Source of the DNA: Pyrococcus kukulkanii
GTDB lineage: Archaea; Methanobacteriota_B; Thermococci; Thermococcales; Thermococcaceae
Assembly: GCF_041647995.1 (NCBI RefSeq)
Contig: NZ_JARRIB010000006.1
Location: 1-64,000 of the forward strand
Reading direction: 5' to 3'
DNA length: 64,000 nucleotides
Position 1 is the first letter of the stretch. Each line of letters opens with the position of its first letter. The notes under the pieces were generated by a model that saw nothing but the letters and a program-made list of their open reading frames with translations, had not been told where the DNA came from and searched no databases. The position numbers and the translations under genes were made by a program. This document shows positions 1 to 8,737 of this stretch, piece by piece.

Positions 1-240
1 TGGCTGAGGTGGAACTCCCTACCGCCGATACAAAGTGACACACCTCTATACAAAATGAAGCGGTAGGGAGAAACGGCTTCACTGTGTCCCTCCCGTTGGG
101 AGGGATGACGCCGTTAGGCATCCTCTCAACCGATAATCCAGAGCTTGGGCGGGTAGGGGTAATTTCAGGCCGGGCCCGCGGGCTGAACCTCATGGTGGTG
201 AGCCCGCTACCTCCAGGGCGGGAGTTCATTTGCTAGATGT
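1..240 (+). mobile_element. GC-rich structured end, possibly the 3' end of an IS200/IS605 (tnpB) element
   Basis: The stretch is much richer in G+C than its surroundings and packed with inverted repeats. CTCCCTACCGC at 15-25 has a perfect reverse complement at 60-70, and further hairpins lie around 87-100 and 165-225. Frame 3 gives eleven residues ending in a stop at 36-38 that could be the tail of a truncated protein, but it is too short to assign. In IS200/IS605 elements the tnpB 3' end merges into a structured omega-RNA and right end, which would fit. A free-standing GC-rich ncRNA is the alternative. The element would extend to the left of the window. Confidence 0.3.
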
Positions 241-342
241 TTCGGTTGAGACTTAAGATTTTGCAACTGTTGTATAAGAGTGCATCATGTCGAAACCTTT
301 ATAGGTGGTGTCGTTATATTTTGTATTGGGAAAGTTTGGAAT

Positions 343-403
343 GCCCGTGCGCATGATGCCCCCCGAGCCGTGAGGCAATGACGAGGGGGCTGAGTGAACG
401 GGC
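343..403 (+). ncRNA. H/ACA-like guide RNA candidate
   Basis: The sequence folds into the archaeal H/ACA plan. A lower stem GCCCGT/ACGGGC (343-348 with 398-403) is followed by a two-sided pocket of 9 nt (349-357) and 7 nt (391-397). Above it is a stem GCCCCC/GGGGGC, and then a GA-rich kink-turn-like loop (CCGAG against ATGACGA) closed by CC-GTGA-GG. A TATA-like stretch (TTATATTTTG, about 313-322) lies some 25-30 bases upstream. A clean ACA does not follow the lower stem (AGG is seen), which is the main weakness. Box C/D-like sequences are also present, so a C/D sRNA is the alternative. Confidence 0.4.
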
Positions 404-412
404 AGGATGACC

Positions 413-904
413 TTATTCCACTGTTTCTCCTCTTCTTGCAAGATTAGCAAGGTTATCAGCAATGTTAATCAATTTGCGCCTCTTCTTGTCGAGCTTGTCC
501 TCCTTGGAGAGGCGTCCTTCGCACACCACGTTAACCTTCGGGTACCTTTTCTTCACTGACTTATACAGATCATCATCTACAATTATTTCAATTGCATTAT
601 TGCCGAGCACGTCTAAGTCCTTCCAGAACTTATACCCGACCTTCATGTAAACCCAATAGAAGAGGAGGAACTGCTTGTTATTCGGCCACTTTTTCAGGAA
701 TTTCTTGATGTACTTTTCCTTCCCCTCAACGTCCTTGAAGTGCTCCACCCATCGGAACTTATTGTAAACTGTATCCAGAGACGATGCCGGAATCGCTACT
801 ATTGCAGCGTACCCATCGCTCTTGTCAACAGCAACAATTAACTTCTCCTTTGCTTCGCCAACCCTACTGAGCATCTCTAGTTTTTTCTTTCTCCGCTTGC
901 TCAT
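413..904 (-). CDS. Uncharacterised basic protein, 163 aa
   Basis: A complete reading frame starts with ATG at 904 behind the Shine-Dalgarno-like ggaggtt and ends at 413, just downstream of the H/ACA-like RNA on the other strand. The first ten residues are strongly basic (RRKKK), and basic stretches recur near 67-72 (KKFLKKWP) and 117-120. The middle (about 20-60) could form an alpha/beta fold (VAVDKSDGYAAIVAIP), but I recognise no catalytic motif and cannot assign a family. The many lysines suggest nucleic-acid contact; that is inference only. No obvious operon partner: the HicB-like gene upstream is divergent. Confidence 0.6.
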   Translation of the reverse strand: MSKRRKKKLEMLSRVGEAKEKLIVAVDKSDGYAAIVAIPASSLDTVYNKFRWVEHFKDVEGKEKYIKKFLKKWPNNKQFLLFYWVYMKVGYKFWKDLDVLGNNAIEIIVDDDLYKSVKKRYPKVNVVCEGRLSKEDKLDKKRRKLINIADNLANLARRGETVE

Positions 905-1030
905 GAGTTAACCTCCAAGGAAGAGAAGACGTCCGCTCATAATGTTGTATGCTGAGTATAAAACTCTTTTGCGCTTGGATTCGTATGAGTAGCACACTTT
1001 TTTATAAGCAATAGTGCAAAAGCAGGAATC

Positions 1031-1198
1031 ATGAAGAAAATAAAGCTTGAGATTGTACTCGAAGAACAGGAAGAAAGTGGCTACGTAGTTTATGTCGAGA
1101 ACTTGCCCGGTTGCATGAGCCAAGGAGAAACAATTGAAGAAGCGCTCAGGAACATTGCCGAAGCTATTTCACTGTATCTTGAAGCTACAGGGCGTTGA
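1031..1198 (+). CDS. HicB-like antitoxin, orphan, 55 aa
   Basis: This short gene encodes a HicB/UPF0150-type domain: a beta-hairpin with ESGYVVYVENLPGC (about 15-28), then the SQGETIEEALRNI turn and helix that are diagnostic of the family. HicB proteins neutralise the HicA mRNA interferase. Only the partial RNase H-like core is present; there is no C-terminal DNA-binding domain, which is common for short HicBs. I looked for a HicA (small dsRBD-like protein) on both sides and saw none, so this copy is orphan. A TATA-like TTTTTTATAAG lies near 1000. The family call is firm; activity as an antitoxin is inferred. Confidence 0.8.
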   Translation: MKKIKLEIVLEEQEESGYVVYVENLPGCMSQGETIEEALRNIAEAISLYLEATGR

Positions 1199-1213
1199 GT
1201 TATACCCGCACTC

Positions 1214-1964
1214 TTACAAAAACTCCAAGCTTTTCTCAAGCGGGACGAAAATACTATGCCCCAGAACAAAGTGTTTTCCTCCTGTAGCACTCATACACTC
1301 CAGTCTGAAGAGTGCCCCGCTCGAGCAGAGCAGCTTTTCCCTGATTTCGTTCAATTTTCTCTTGGAGAACTTTCGGGCTTCATTCCCCGTGAAAGGGAGC
1401 TCCTCCACGGGGCTGTACTCGGATAAGAAGTCTTTCCAAGGATTCTTGACATAAAACTCGGTGAGGATGACTTTGTTTGCCGTGACGGGAGTGAGTTCGA
1501 TTATCGAGAGCGCCTGCGAGAAGCTTGCCCACTTCTCTAAGAGCTTTTCTACCTCGGCTTTGAAAACGTAAAAGGGCTTGTCGAGATGAATACAAACCGA
1601 GTCAGGGCTAAGAACTAGGATAGGGCGTTTATAGTAGGCATTTCTGAGAAAAACTTTGAGCATGTCGTTAACCATGATGGAAACAATCTTTCGCTTGAAA
1701 TCATTCAAGCTGGCCCTGTTTATCGCTGGAGGCACGGTAAGTGTTATTACATTGGATGAAGATAATTGATACGAGTTCACTTCCCTCATCAAGATATACG
1801 AGAGCATGTAATCCCAAATAAGATTTTCTTTTTACAAGTGGGTTCAGCAAGATTGTTGTTCCTATGAGATGGGAAGCTATCTTGATAGGAATTCTTGTGC
1901 CCAAGCTTTGATTTCGAAAGAACTCCGCACTTGAAAATGTCCTCTTGTTTATTATGTTATCCAC
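1214..1964 (-). pseudogene. Uncharacterised protein, probably split by a frameshift
   Basis: The open frame 1214-1807 (197 codons) lacks a convincing ribosome binding site. A second frame, 1701-1964, begins with ATG (MDNIINKRTF...) and runs into it. Joining the two near 1800, where both read a leucine-rich segment, would give one protein of about 250 aa. I therefore read this as one gene with a one-base shift. The downstream part has a hydrophobic N-terminal beta/alpha region and a basic segment near 144-158 (EARKFSKRKLNEIREK). No known domain is recognised. It converges on the HicB gene, with 15 bases between them. Confidence 0.45.
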
Positions 1965-2051
1965 ACTAACGAAGTATAATTATTACGTTTTTGATAAGAG
2001 AAAACTTTATAAAGTGTAATCATATTTTTGTTACTATGAGGATGCATCGGA

Positions 2052-2297
2052 ATGTGCGGGGAGTTGTCTCTTGTTGTGAAAGATTTTGGGAGATCAGTTG
2101 CAGAGTACTGCAAAAAACACGAGGGGAGGGGAGTATCAATCCTCAATAGACTTATGATAGCACAGGACAAAGTAGAAATCATGTATGTTCTCATAGGACT
2201 TCTCAGTGAAATGTACCATAACAATATCAGAGCAGATAGTGCAGAAGATTTCATAAATAAGCTTAGCGAAGCTGATGAAAAAGAAGCAAAAAACTAG
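2052..2297 (+). CDS. Small helical protein, 81 aa, unknown
   Basis: A short complete frame starts with ATG at 2052 and has a TATA-like AAACTTTATAAAG some 35-45 bases upstream (about 2003-2015), typical promoter spacing for an archaeal gene with a short leader. The product is predicted all-helical and slightly acidic at its C-terminus (SEADEKEAKN), with a hydrophobic segment VEIMYVLIGLLSEMY (about 41-55). I do not recognise it. It stands alone, convergent with the OLD nuclease gene. Small helical accessory proteins are common in such islands, but no role can be claimed. Confidence 0.45.
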   Translation: MCGELSLVVKDFGRSVAEYCKKHEGRGVSILNRLMIAQDKVEIMYVLIGLLSEMYHNNIRADSAEDFINKLSEADEKEAKN

Positions 2298-2427
2298 TCA
2301 ACGAGCTTATTGCATATGTTTATGCTTATTTGGTGGAACAACAGTAGCGTTAGCTAATCCACGTTTCCTTATTTTTCTTTGGTGATAAGAATTTCAGCTC
2401 GAACTCGGTGGGATTGCCCCTAACACT

Positions 2428-4482
2428 TCACACCCTGTAGCCGAGCTCTTCGAGGAACTTCCTGATGAATTCTTCGAATTTTTCAGGGTCTTTCATCTTT
2501 TCTTTCACATCATCTTCAGACACCCTGTTGGCAATCTTCCAGACGGCCTCAATTTTCCCTCCGCCCTCTTTCCCAAATAAATCCTCCAAGTAATCTTTCC
2601 AGTCATCGGCTGGGCATGCAAATACTTTGTCATGATATTGTGAGGGAATTTTGGGCTCCGCTTTTCGGTCGCATATTACCCTGAATGGTATACGGAGCCT
2701 CTCAATGATTTTTATAATTGACTTAATGTTACCATCTCCCCCCGCATTTATAATTTCGATATTGTAGTCCTCCAGTGGGTACCCAAGCTTCCTAGCCAGT
2801 ATTGGAACGCTCAGGTATTCCGAGTCTCCCTCTGCTATTATCACGCCGCTGGCGAAAAGTGCACGTATAAGTGATGAATCCTTTATCATTTTGAGCTCGT
2901 CCTTAAGCTCGAGGTTCTCCAAGGCGTCTTTTATCACAACAACTTTTGTTCTGCCCTGGTCGTCCATGTAAAAGCGGTACGTCTTTTCTAGAGTCTCTGA
3001 GTCGACAAAATACGGGGAATGCGTTATCAAGATGATCTGGTTATTCATGCCCGAAAGCTCCTTCAAAGCCTGCAGAACCCTTTTCTGTTGCACTGGGTGC
3101 AGATGCAGGGCCGGCTCATCAAGGATTATCACCCTGCCTTCCGAGCCCGCTATCGTTGATATGAGATTAAGAACCTCAAAGACCCCAGAACCGACAGCAG
3201 TTATTGGAAACTTCTTTCTCCTTTTCTCGTCTATTATGAAGAGTTTTGGGGCTTTTCTTTCCTGTTCGACCTTGTTTTTGGCCTCGAACGGCCGTCTCTC
3301 GGTGTCAAAAGAAAGGCCGAAAATGTCTTTGAAGCGCTCCTTAATCTCCCTCAACCTGGGGTCGCTTGACTCTTTCAAGGCATGTAGGAAGGACGCCAAG
3401 TTTTCGCCACTTCCGTCATACTCTATAGCTGGCTTGTATTCCTCCTCTAATGGAAGTCCCCTGATCTCACCAAGCCAAATTATCGAGGAAGTGAAGATTT
3501 GTTTCAGCAAATCCCATAAAGAGTACGTTCTTAACTCATCCCATCCAAGCTCTCTGTACATTTTTCGGGCTTTCCACTTCTGCTCGTCGGGCAGAGAGCT
3601 GTGTGAAACCGACAGCTGACTCTTATGCAACGAGAGCGTATACAAAAGATGGCCCCAAATAAAATCCTCCCGCCTGCGGTCTTGGAGAGTATTCTCAGCT
3701 TTTTTATTCTCTTTATTCTCAGCTTTTTGGAGGATTTCATCCAAGTTAGAACTCCTGTCTCCCATAGACATGACTAGATATGAGACAAAGCTATCTTCCA
3801 TATCACGCAATAAAGAGTCTCTTCTGCTTGACCCAACATAAGAAGGGTGGCGAATTGCCGAGTCATTTATGTAAATCTCACCACAGTGCTTGCTTTCCCC
3901 CTTCCCTGCACTCTCCAGATTCTTACTCTTAATTTTTATCACAAAAAATGGTCTAGGCACTCTGCTTTCCCCTTCGTATCTCCACACTACTCTTACTTCC
4001 CCGAACTGTTCGGGAAAAGCCTCTTGGAATTGCGCAAGCTCCTGCAAGAACAGGCTGTTAAGCCTCTCCTGAATTTTTTCATTCTCAAGTTCTTCGTCAA
4101 GTCTTGATATATCAAACCCTTTCTTCCTTAATTTTTCCCTATCTGTTAGGTAAAATTTTATCTTGTCATTTTGGGCATTCTCAATTCCAGGTGCCAAGTG
4201 CAACGAAACGAACTCTCTAATGTAGCTAATTTCTTTTTCATTAAGCTCTACATCAACTTCTACTTTTGCCCGGGGCTTGTTGGGGTCATGTAGAATTCCC
4301 TCCAGCTCTTCCAAGGAAGGGCGGTTGTCTCCGAAGCAACGCTTCAAGAAGTCCAATGTTCTAACTATGTTGGTTTTCCCGGCATTGTTAGGCCCCACGA
4401 TCACTGCAAGGTCAAGCGGCAGGGCAAGCTCGACCTCATCATAAGAAAACAGGTTTTCAACCCTTATCTTTCTAATCCTCAT
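2428..4482 (-). CDS. OLD-family ATP-dependent nuclease (AAA ATPase + TOPRIM)
   Basis: The 684-aa protein has an ABC-type ATPase with Walker A GPNNAGKTN (about 30-38), Walker B VIILDEPALHLHP (about 450-462) and the H-loop ILITHSPYF. A TOPRIM domain follows from about 545 (IAEGDSEYL). OLD proteins are ATP-regulated nucleases used in phage defence; GajA of Gabija belongs to this family. Oddly, the second TOPRIM acidic motif reads CDRKAEP where DxD is usual, so the last metal ligand may come from elsewhere or be lost. The gene is alone, but fragments of a UvrD-like helicase (the GajB type) lie upstream at 5.2-5.6 kb. Start ATG at 4482 follows a ggaggtgcc site. Confidence 0.85.
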   Translation of the reverse strand: MRIRKIRVENLFSYDEVELALPLDLAVIVGPNNAGKTNIVRTLDFLKRCFGDNRPSLEELEGILHDPNKPRAKVEVDVELNEKEISYIREFVSLHLAPGIENAQNDKIKFYLTDREKLRKKGFDISRLDEELENEKIQERLNSLFLQELAQFQEAFPEQFGEVRVVWRYEGESRVPRPFFVIKIKSKNLESAGKGESKHCGEIYINDSAIRHPSYVGSSRRDSLLRDMEDSFVSYLVMSMGDRSSNLDEILQKAENKENKKAENTLQDRRREDFIWGHLLYTLSLHKSQLSVSHSSLPDEQKWKARKMYRELGWDELRTYSLWDLLKQIFTSSIIWLGEIRGLPLEEEYKPAIEYDGSGENLASFLHALKESSDPRLREIKERFKDIFGLSFDTERRPFEAKNKVEQERKAPKLFIIDEKRRKKFPITAVGSGVFEVLNLISTIAGSEGRVIILDEPALHLHPVQQKRVLQALKELSGMNNQIILITHSPYFVDSETLEKTYRFYMDDQGRTKVVVIKDALENLELKDELKMIKDSSLIRALFASGVIIAEGDSEYLSVPILARKLGYPLEDYNIEIINAGGDGNIKSIIKIIERLRIPFRVICDRKAEPKIPSQYHDKVFACPADDWKDYLEDLFGKEGGGKIEAVWKIANRVSEDDVKEKMKDPEKFEEFIRKFLEELGYRV

Positions 4483-4508
4483 AAGGGCACCTCCATCACT
4501 TAATATAA

Positions 4509-4524
4509 GGAATATTTATATTCC
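4509..4524 (-). promoter_or_regulatory. Palindromic TATA region of the OLD nuclease gene
   Basis: GGAATAT-TT-ATATTCC is a 7-bp perfect inverted repeat that contains the TATA-like element 27-42 bases before the start codon. An operator overlapping the TATA box would let a repressor block TBP/TFB binding. A second inverted repeat, AATTGAC-6-GTCAATT, lies further upstream at 4567-4586. Confidence 0.4.
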
Positions 4525-4711
4525 GCCCGCCACACTGCAGTTACACAGTATTACCACTTTTGGATAAATTGACCTTGAAGTCAATTCACAAGCCCAAGAA
4601 CTGTAACTCGAAGCCTTGCTAGAGGCATATAGAATCGAACACTCTTGCCCGGCGGCTGCTTATCCTTTCGACGTGCTACTCACGCTTCGATGCATATCGA
4701 AAACACACGAA

Positions 4712-4986
4712 TGTAGTCAAATCCTGTTGCACTTTATGACTACAAAATGCGAAAAGTTACGACAGCCCCGCAACCTTTGAAAGCCACCCTGCTCGGGTTC
4801 GAAAAGAAGGCACGAGAGGGGTCAGATGTCGTCAAATCACAACCCGCCTGTTTCAAGGCCGACCCTGAAAATGAGGGGCTTCGATTTGACGACATCCGAG
4901 GCATATACAGGCTTCTTTTTCTCGCTGGAGAAGGCTTAATTAAGCCAAAAAAAGCCAGGTTCTCGGCTTTTTCTATTGGGCGTTGA
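4712..4986 (+). repeat. Palindrome-rich element with a small ORF, possibly a dispersed repeat
   Basis: Four inverted repeats are nested here: TGTAGTCA (4712-4719) with TGACTACA (4737-4744); GATGTCGTCAAATC (4825-4838) with its perfect complement (4883-4896); the 14-bp palindrome GGCTTAATTAAGCC (4933-4946); and a terminator-like AAAAAGCC/GGCTTTTT hairpin (4949-4972). The open frame 4747-4986 (79 codons) runs through them. Its sequence looks more like translated structured DNA than a normal protein, so I would not call it a gene without expression data. Such units are typical of dispersed repeats, but only one copy is in the window. Confidence 0.4.
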
Positions 4987-5166
4987 GGCAACCTCGATAA
5001 GGCGCTCAAAAGAGTCATGTAATTCCGCTTTTTCTCCCGTGCACACCTCGAAACTGCCATAATTCAAGCCCGCCAAAGGCTTTTCTTGAGAAATACACAG
5101 TCATTGAGGCTCAGAAATTGGATCATGATCCGCTGAAATGAAAAAAACTCGGCAAAGAAGGCTTGC

Positions 5167-5780
5167 TCAACAGGCCTGCAAAATATCTCCAGCCAGCCTC
5201 TCATAGTATTTCACTCCCTCGTCACGCTTCGTCTCAAGTATGTGCTTTGCGAGCTCTGGGCGCCAAACCTTCGTGAGGCTCGTGAAAACGTCATCATAAG
5301 CTATAACCAGCTTTTCCCTCGCCCGCGTCAGCGCGACGTGTGCAGTAAATACTTCCAGCTCGCTGTACTGCATTCTCACACTCTCGTTTCTCAGCAGGGC
5401 GTTCACCGCAACCCTTACATCCGCTTCTCTCCCCTTAGCGCTGTGCGCTGTGTCCACGCGCAGGTTCTCGTTGAGGTCGACGAGCTCGCCCGCAATGAGC
5501 TTACTCTCAGTGTCGCTGAGCGCCACAACCTCGAAAAAGTTGTTTTTCAGCTTTTCGAGAGTGCTGACCTCTGCAGGAGAAATCTCTACTCCCTGGCTCT
5601 CTAACCTCTGCCAGACCTCACCACCAGCAGTACAAACTCCAAAACGAGAACCGTTCTCATACTTCACGACAGCATTGTGGACGGGGCAAACTCTCGAGGT
5701 GCTTTTTGGATTTACTTTTATCACGGGGACGCCATACTCTCTCGCCTTCTCCTCAATCGCCCTCTCTCTTCTAAGAAGTG
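5167..5780 (-). pseudogene. In-frame chimera: TnpB zinc-finger fragment fused to a UvrD-like helicase C-terminus
   Basis: Reading from about 5780 downwards, the frame opens with a piece typical of IS200/IS605 TnpB: a basic helix (RRERAIEEKAREYG), then VIKVNPKSTSRVCPVH and a second cysteine segment (FGVC). Near 5605 it switches, without losing frame, to the end of a superfamily 1 helicase: VDTAHSAKGREADVR (motif V) and ALTRAREKLVI (motif VI). The helicase N-terminal two-thirds and the TnpB catalytic core are absent, so neither activity should survive. The helicase piece next to an OLD nuclease hints at a former Gabija-like pair, although here it lies upstream of the nuclease rather than downstream as gajB does. 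Confidence 0.7.
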
Positions 5781-6580
5781 CTCCAACTCTACTAAAGTCT
5801 CATTCACAGCCTTCTCAAACACCCTTTCCAGGAACTCTTCATGACTTGCTCCAAGGCAACGTCTAAGTCCGTAGAGATTTAACCAGCTAGGTAGCGTTCC
5901 AAGCCTCCAAATTGCCTCCTGAATCTCCCTTTGGGTGACATCAACACCATCCTGCTCAAAGCCCTTCCTTAGGAATTCCGTCGCTACCCATTCAGGCCAG
6001 GGCGGGAGAAGTATTTCAATTGGTGGCCTCCCATATAGGCTGTCCTTGTGAGTGGTTTCGAACAGCTTTTAACAACACCGGCATAGGAGCCCGTAAATAT
6101 CACCAGTAGGGAATCGTTTTCATTAAATGCCGCGGCTAGGGCTTTTAAAAAGGAGTTTACACCTTGTTTCACGTTTTGAACCTCATCAAGAATTAGTATT
6201 GTGTCTTTTAGGGCAAAAAGAGCATCTTCTAAAGCGTTTTTGGCAGCTACGTTTTCTCTAAGTTTTACACTAGTTCAAATATCTCCGGTAGAAAAAGAAA
6301 TCTCTGCGATGTATTTTGGGAGGGTATCAAGAATTGATTTTGGTAATCTGCCGAGTATCTTTTTCGTGGCTTGCCTAGAAGTCTCAGTATTTTTCAAGTC
6401 AACAAAGATTACTTTATACTTCATTTTCTCTGCAAAGGCGTTAGCCCCAGCCCATGCTAGACTAGTCTTTCCAGCCATCCTCGGTCCGAGAATTGCCACC
6501 CAGCTTTTGGCATGAAGAGCGTTTATTAACTTGTTTAACTCCTCAGAACCTTCAAATAAGCTTTCTTTATCTTTTCTCAC
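5745..6580 (-). pseudogene. Archaeal AAA ATPase, broken by frameshifts and a 3' truncation
   Basis: The frame 6275-6580 starts well and carries Walker A (AILGPRMAGKTS, about 28-39). A frame change near 6200-6270 is needed to reach the Walker B/sensor region (ILILDEVQNV, then LLVIFTGSYAG). Another near 6050 leads to GRPPIEILLPPWPEW, the region before the winged-helix part, which runs to about 5780. There it collides with the TnpB/helicase chimera and loses its usual C-terminal nuclease-like domain. The family (archaeal AAA ATPases with DUF-type C-termini) is common in Thermococcales islands. Non-functional as read. Confidence 0.7.
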
Positions 6581-6858
6581 CCTCTGATCAAAAAAATAAA
6601 ATTGTATTGGTTTTAGTGAGGTAAATCAATTGTTTTAGTGGGGGCTTAGTACATGCAAAGATCTTGAGAAATTTTGCTAGCTAAATGATTTTGAGAGTGA
6701 GGATATAGTGTAGGAATATTGTTCAGGTATTGGCATTTCCAAGTATACCTGACTTGAAGGACAGTTCTCAAAAGACATAGGCTTTGAGCAAAAGTACAAG
6801 GTGGGGAAGAAATTTTATAATAGTTTTAGTGTCAAAGACATGTATACGGGGGATTTCT

Positions 6859-7686
6859 ATGGATGAAGGTAGAAATAGACCATATGTACTGGAGCCCTCT
6901 GCTTGGGAGCCTCTCCAAGATTACATTAAAGAAGAACCTCTTTTTGTCCCTGAAGAATTCGAAGAGGTTAACTACAGAATTGAAGGAATTGAAGAAGGCC
7001 TGAGGAAAAGTCTTGAAAGGAGAGACCTCCCAGTCTTTTCCGAAGTTGGAGAGACTGAGGAGTCTAAAGGCATAGTTGTGGATTTCCTTGCATTCTATGT
7101 TCCGTACCACTACAGCAGAAGTGACTGGGGCATATATCTCAGGTTGCCCAAGATATTAGGTGCGTTTAAGGGGATAGTGAGAAACTACGGTGCATATATA
7201 GGAATCAGCAACATTGGGGATGTGTTGGGGGCTTTTACCGTCTTTCTAGCCTACATATACTGGCACGAGCTTACCCACCACATAGTTGAGGACATATGCT
7301 CGATGATGGGAGCGAACTATCCCGTACTGAGCAGGCAGGAAGAGGAGGGGCTTGCAGAGTGGCACGCCTTTGTGACGGCTGAGAGGCGCTTGTCTCTTCC
7401 CTACAGACCATATAGGAGGCTGAACACAGCAATAATCAGTAGAGGGATCTGGTGGAAAATTCCTAACCCAGGTAAAGAAGCTAGGAGGAAAATCCTTTCA
7501 GCAATATACTATTACTTTAGGAGAGATAAGGATCCTATTTACAAGCCTATTGTAAGGGACAGTGTTGTAAAGAAGCTTGGACTGCTGTGGACTCCTGTCA
7601 GAGAAGCTTCAGTGCGCGGTGGCTATGCATACTTAGTGGACAGCAGGGAAGAAGTTTATCACAGAGTATACTGGACTATATACTGA
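6859..7686 (+). CDS. Zinc metalloprotease-like protein (HELTHH)
   Basis: The protein (275 aa from ATG 6859; an upstream in-frame codon at 6784 is less likely) has a gluzincin-type signature: HELTHH at about 136-141, followed some 26 residues later by EGLAEWHAF with a plausible third ligand Glu. A hydrophobic helix (FTVFLAYIYW) leads into the motif. The N-terminal part is acidic and not recognised; the C-terminal part is basic and aromatic. The substrate is unknown. The last 60 residues recur as a degraded copy at 10739-10945. A second zincin-like gene lies at 13.1 kb, so this island carries a small family of them. Confidence 0.65.
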   Translation: MDEGRNRPYVLEPSAWEPLQDYIKEEPLFVPEEFEEVNYRIEGIEEGLRKSLERRDLPVFSEVGETEESKGIVVDFLAFYVPYHYSRSDWGIYLRLPKILGAFKGIVRNYGAYIGISNIGDVLGAFTVFLAYIYWHELTHHIVEDICSMMGANYPVLSRQEEEGLAEWHAFVTAERRLSLPYRPYRRLNTAIISRGIWWKIPNPGKEARRKILSAIYYYFRRDKDPIYKPIVRDSVVKKLGLLWTPVREASVRGGYAYLVDSREEVYHRVYWTIY

Positions 7687-8064
7687 GATCTAGACAGCAC
7701 CCTTTGTCCTTTCCCTCAGAACCTTTTTCGTATTTTTGTTTCTCTCTTGCCCAAGTAGCTGAATCTGCATATGCCTTCTTAGCCAAAGTTCACAATTAAA
7801 CTGCCTTGTGTTTTGCTGTGTCTTTCTTAAAATTGCTGTTTTCTGTTTTGAGGGTTTTCGTTCTTATTTACCTTCTCCAAAACATATATTAGAAGCTCCT
7901 GGTAAAGTCTGGAAATTGGGGGATTAGAATGAGCGGGCAGGACAGGGGCAGGAAAGGGTAAAACTTCCATTATAGGGGAGTTCAAAAGACTTGAAAAAAT
8001 AGAACTCAAGCTCGAATTGACGTCCTACCCATAAGGTTGTGTATTATGCTTAGGGGTGGTGTGG
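7687..8064. other. Gene-free stretch with a possible ATPase remnant
   Basis: No convincing gene is present. From about 7951 to 8033 a short frame reads KGKTSIIGEFKRLEKI and stops, reminiscent of the P-loop and first helix of an archaeal ATPase. It is too short to be sure. The 3' part leads into the GGTG ribosome binding site of the next gene. Confidence 0.25.
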
Positions 8065-8656
8065 ATGCCTTTCTCAAAGAAAGATCTGCATCTAAAAGGG
8101 GAAAGACTAACAGAAGACACGTTAACAGGACAAGGTGCAGGAAAGAACGGGTATATTGAAGTTTTGGAACGGTTGACAAGCTATGAGGAACCTTTGAGTA
8201 GAATATATTCAATAAGGATTACGGATAAATTAGCTGAGTTTGTCTATGGAACTAAAGCACTAAGGGAGCACCTTTCTGGAAAGAGAGTTCCTACGCAGGT
8301 TGTTCTTGTAGAGGCTCTGGTTCTATATAAGGCTGTCATCGAGGGTGCTGATTACGAGACGCTTTTGGAACTTGCAAGTGTCATCAGGAGGAGGGCTCGG
8401 GAAAAAATAAAAGCTGTCAATCTGCATGATGAAGTGAAGAGAGAAGTTGTGCAGATTCTAAGGTTTTATGAGTTCAGTACTATGGAGGAAGTCCCAGCGT
8501 TGATCCCAGGTAGACGTCGTTGGGAGAAAAGGGGATATTACAGTTGGTGTAGAGGTTGTGGATAGTGGTGACGTTGCTAGGGATGCGAAAAAGCTGGTGA
8601 TGAATAATTATTACCTCTTCATCATCGAGATTGCTGAGGATTTCATCTTGGACTAA
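8065..8656 (+). pseudogene. Uncharacterised helical protein, frameshifted near its 3' end
   Basis: The frame from ATG 8065 (site ggtg 4 bases upstream) gives 166 codons, then ends at 8565 in an unlikely cysteine-rich tail (SWCRGCG). Shifting one base near 8530 continues as DITVGVEVVDSGDVARDAKK and reaches LFIIEIAEDFILD with a stop at 8654-8656, a much more protein-like end. The body is helical with an arginine-rich segment (SVIRRRAREKI). I do not recognise the family. It converges on the nucleotidyltransferase/HTH pair. The shift may be real decay or a sequencing error. Confidence 0.5.
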
Positions 8657-8737
8657 CTGTTTGAAGGCTTCTATGTCTATGCAGAATGTTGAGTCTTCTA
8701 TCTCATCAGTATAGGCAGTTATCCAGACTACCTCACC

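Noticed and set aside
4740-5060. Open frame on the minus strand across the palindrome cluster
   Set aside because: It is the mirror of the plus-strand frame through an inverted-repeat region, without ribosome site or protein-like pattern.
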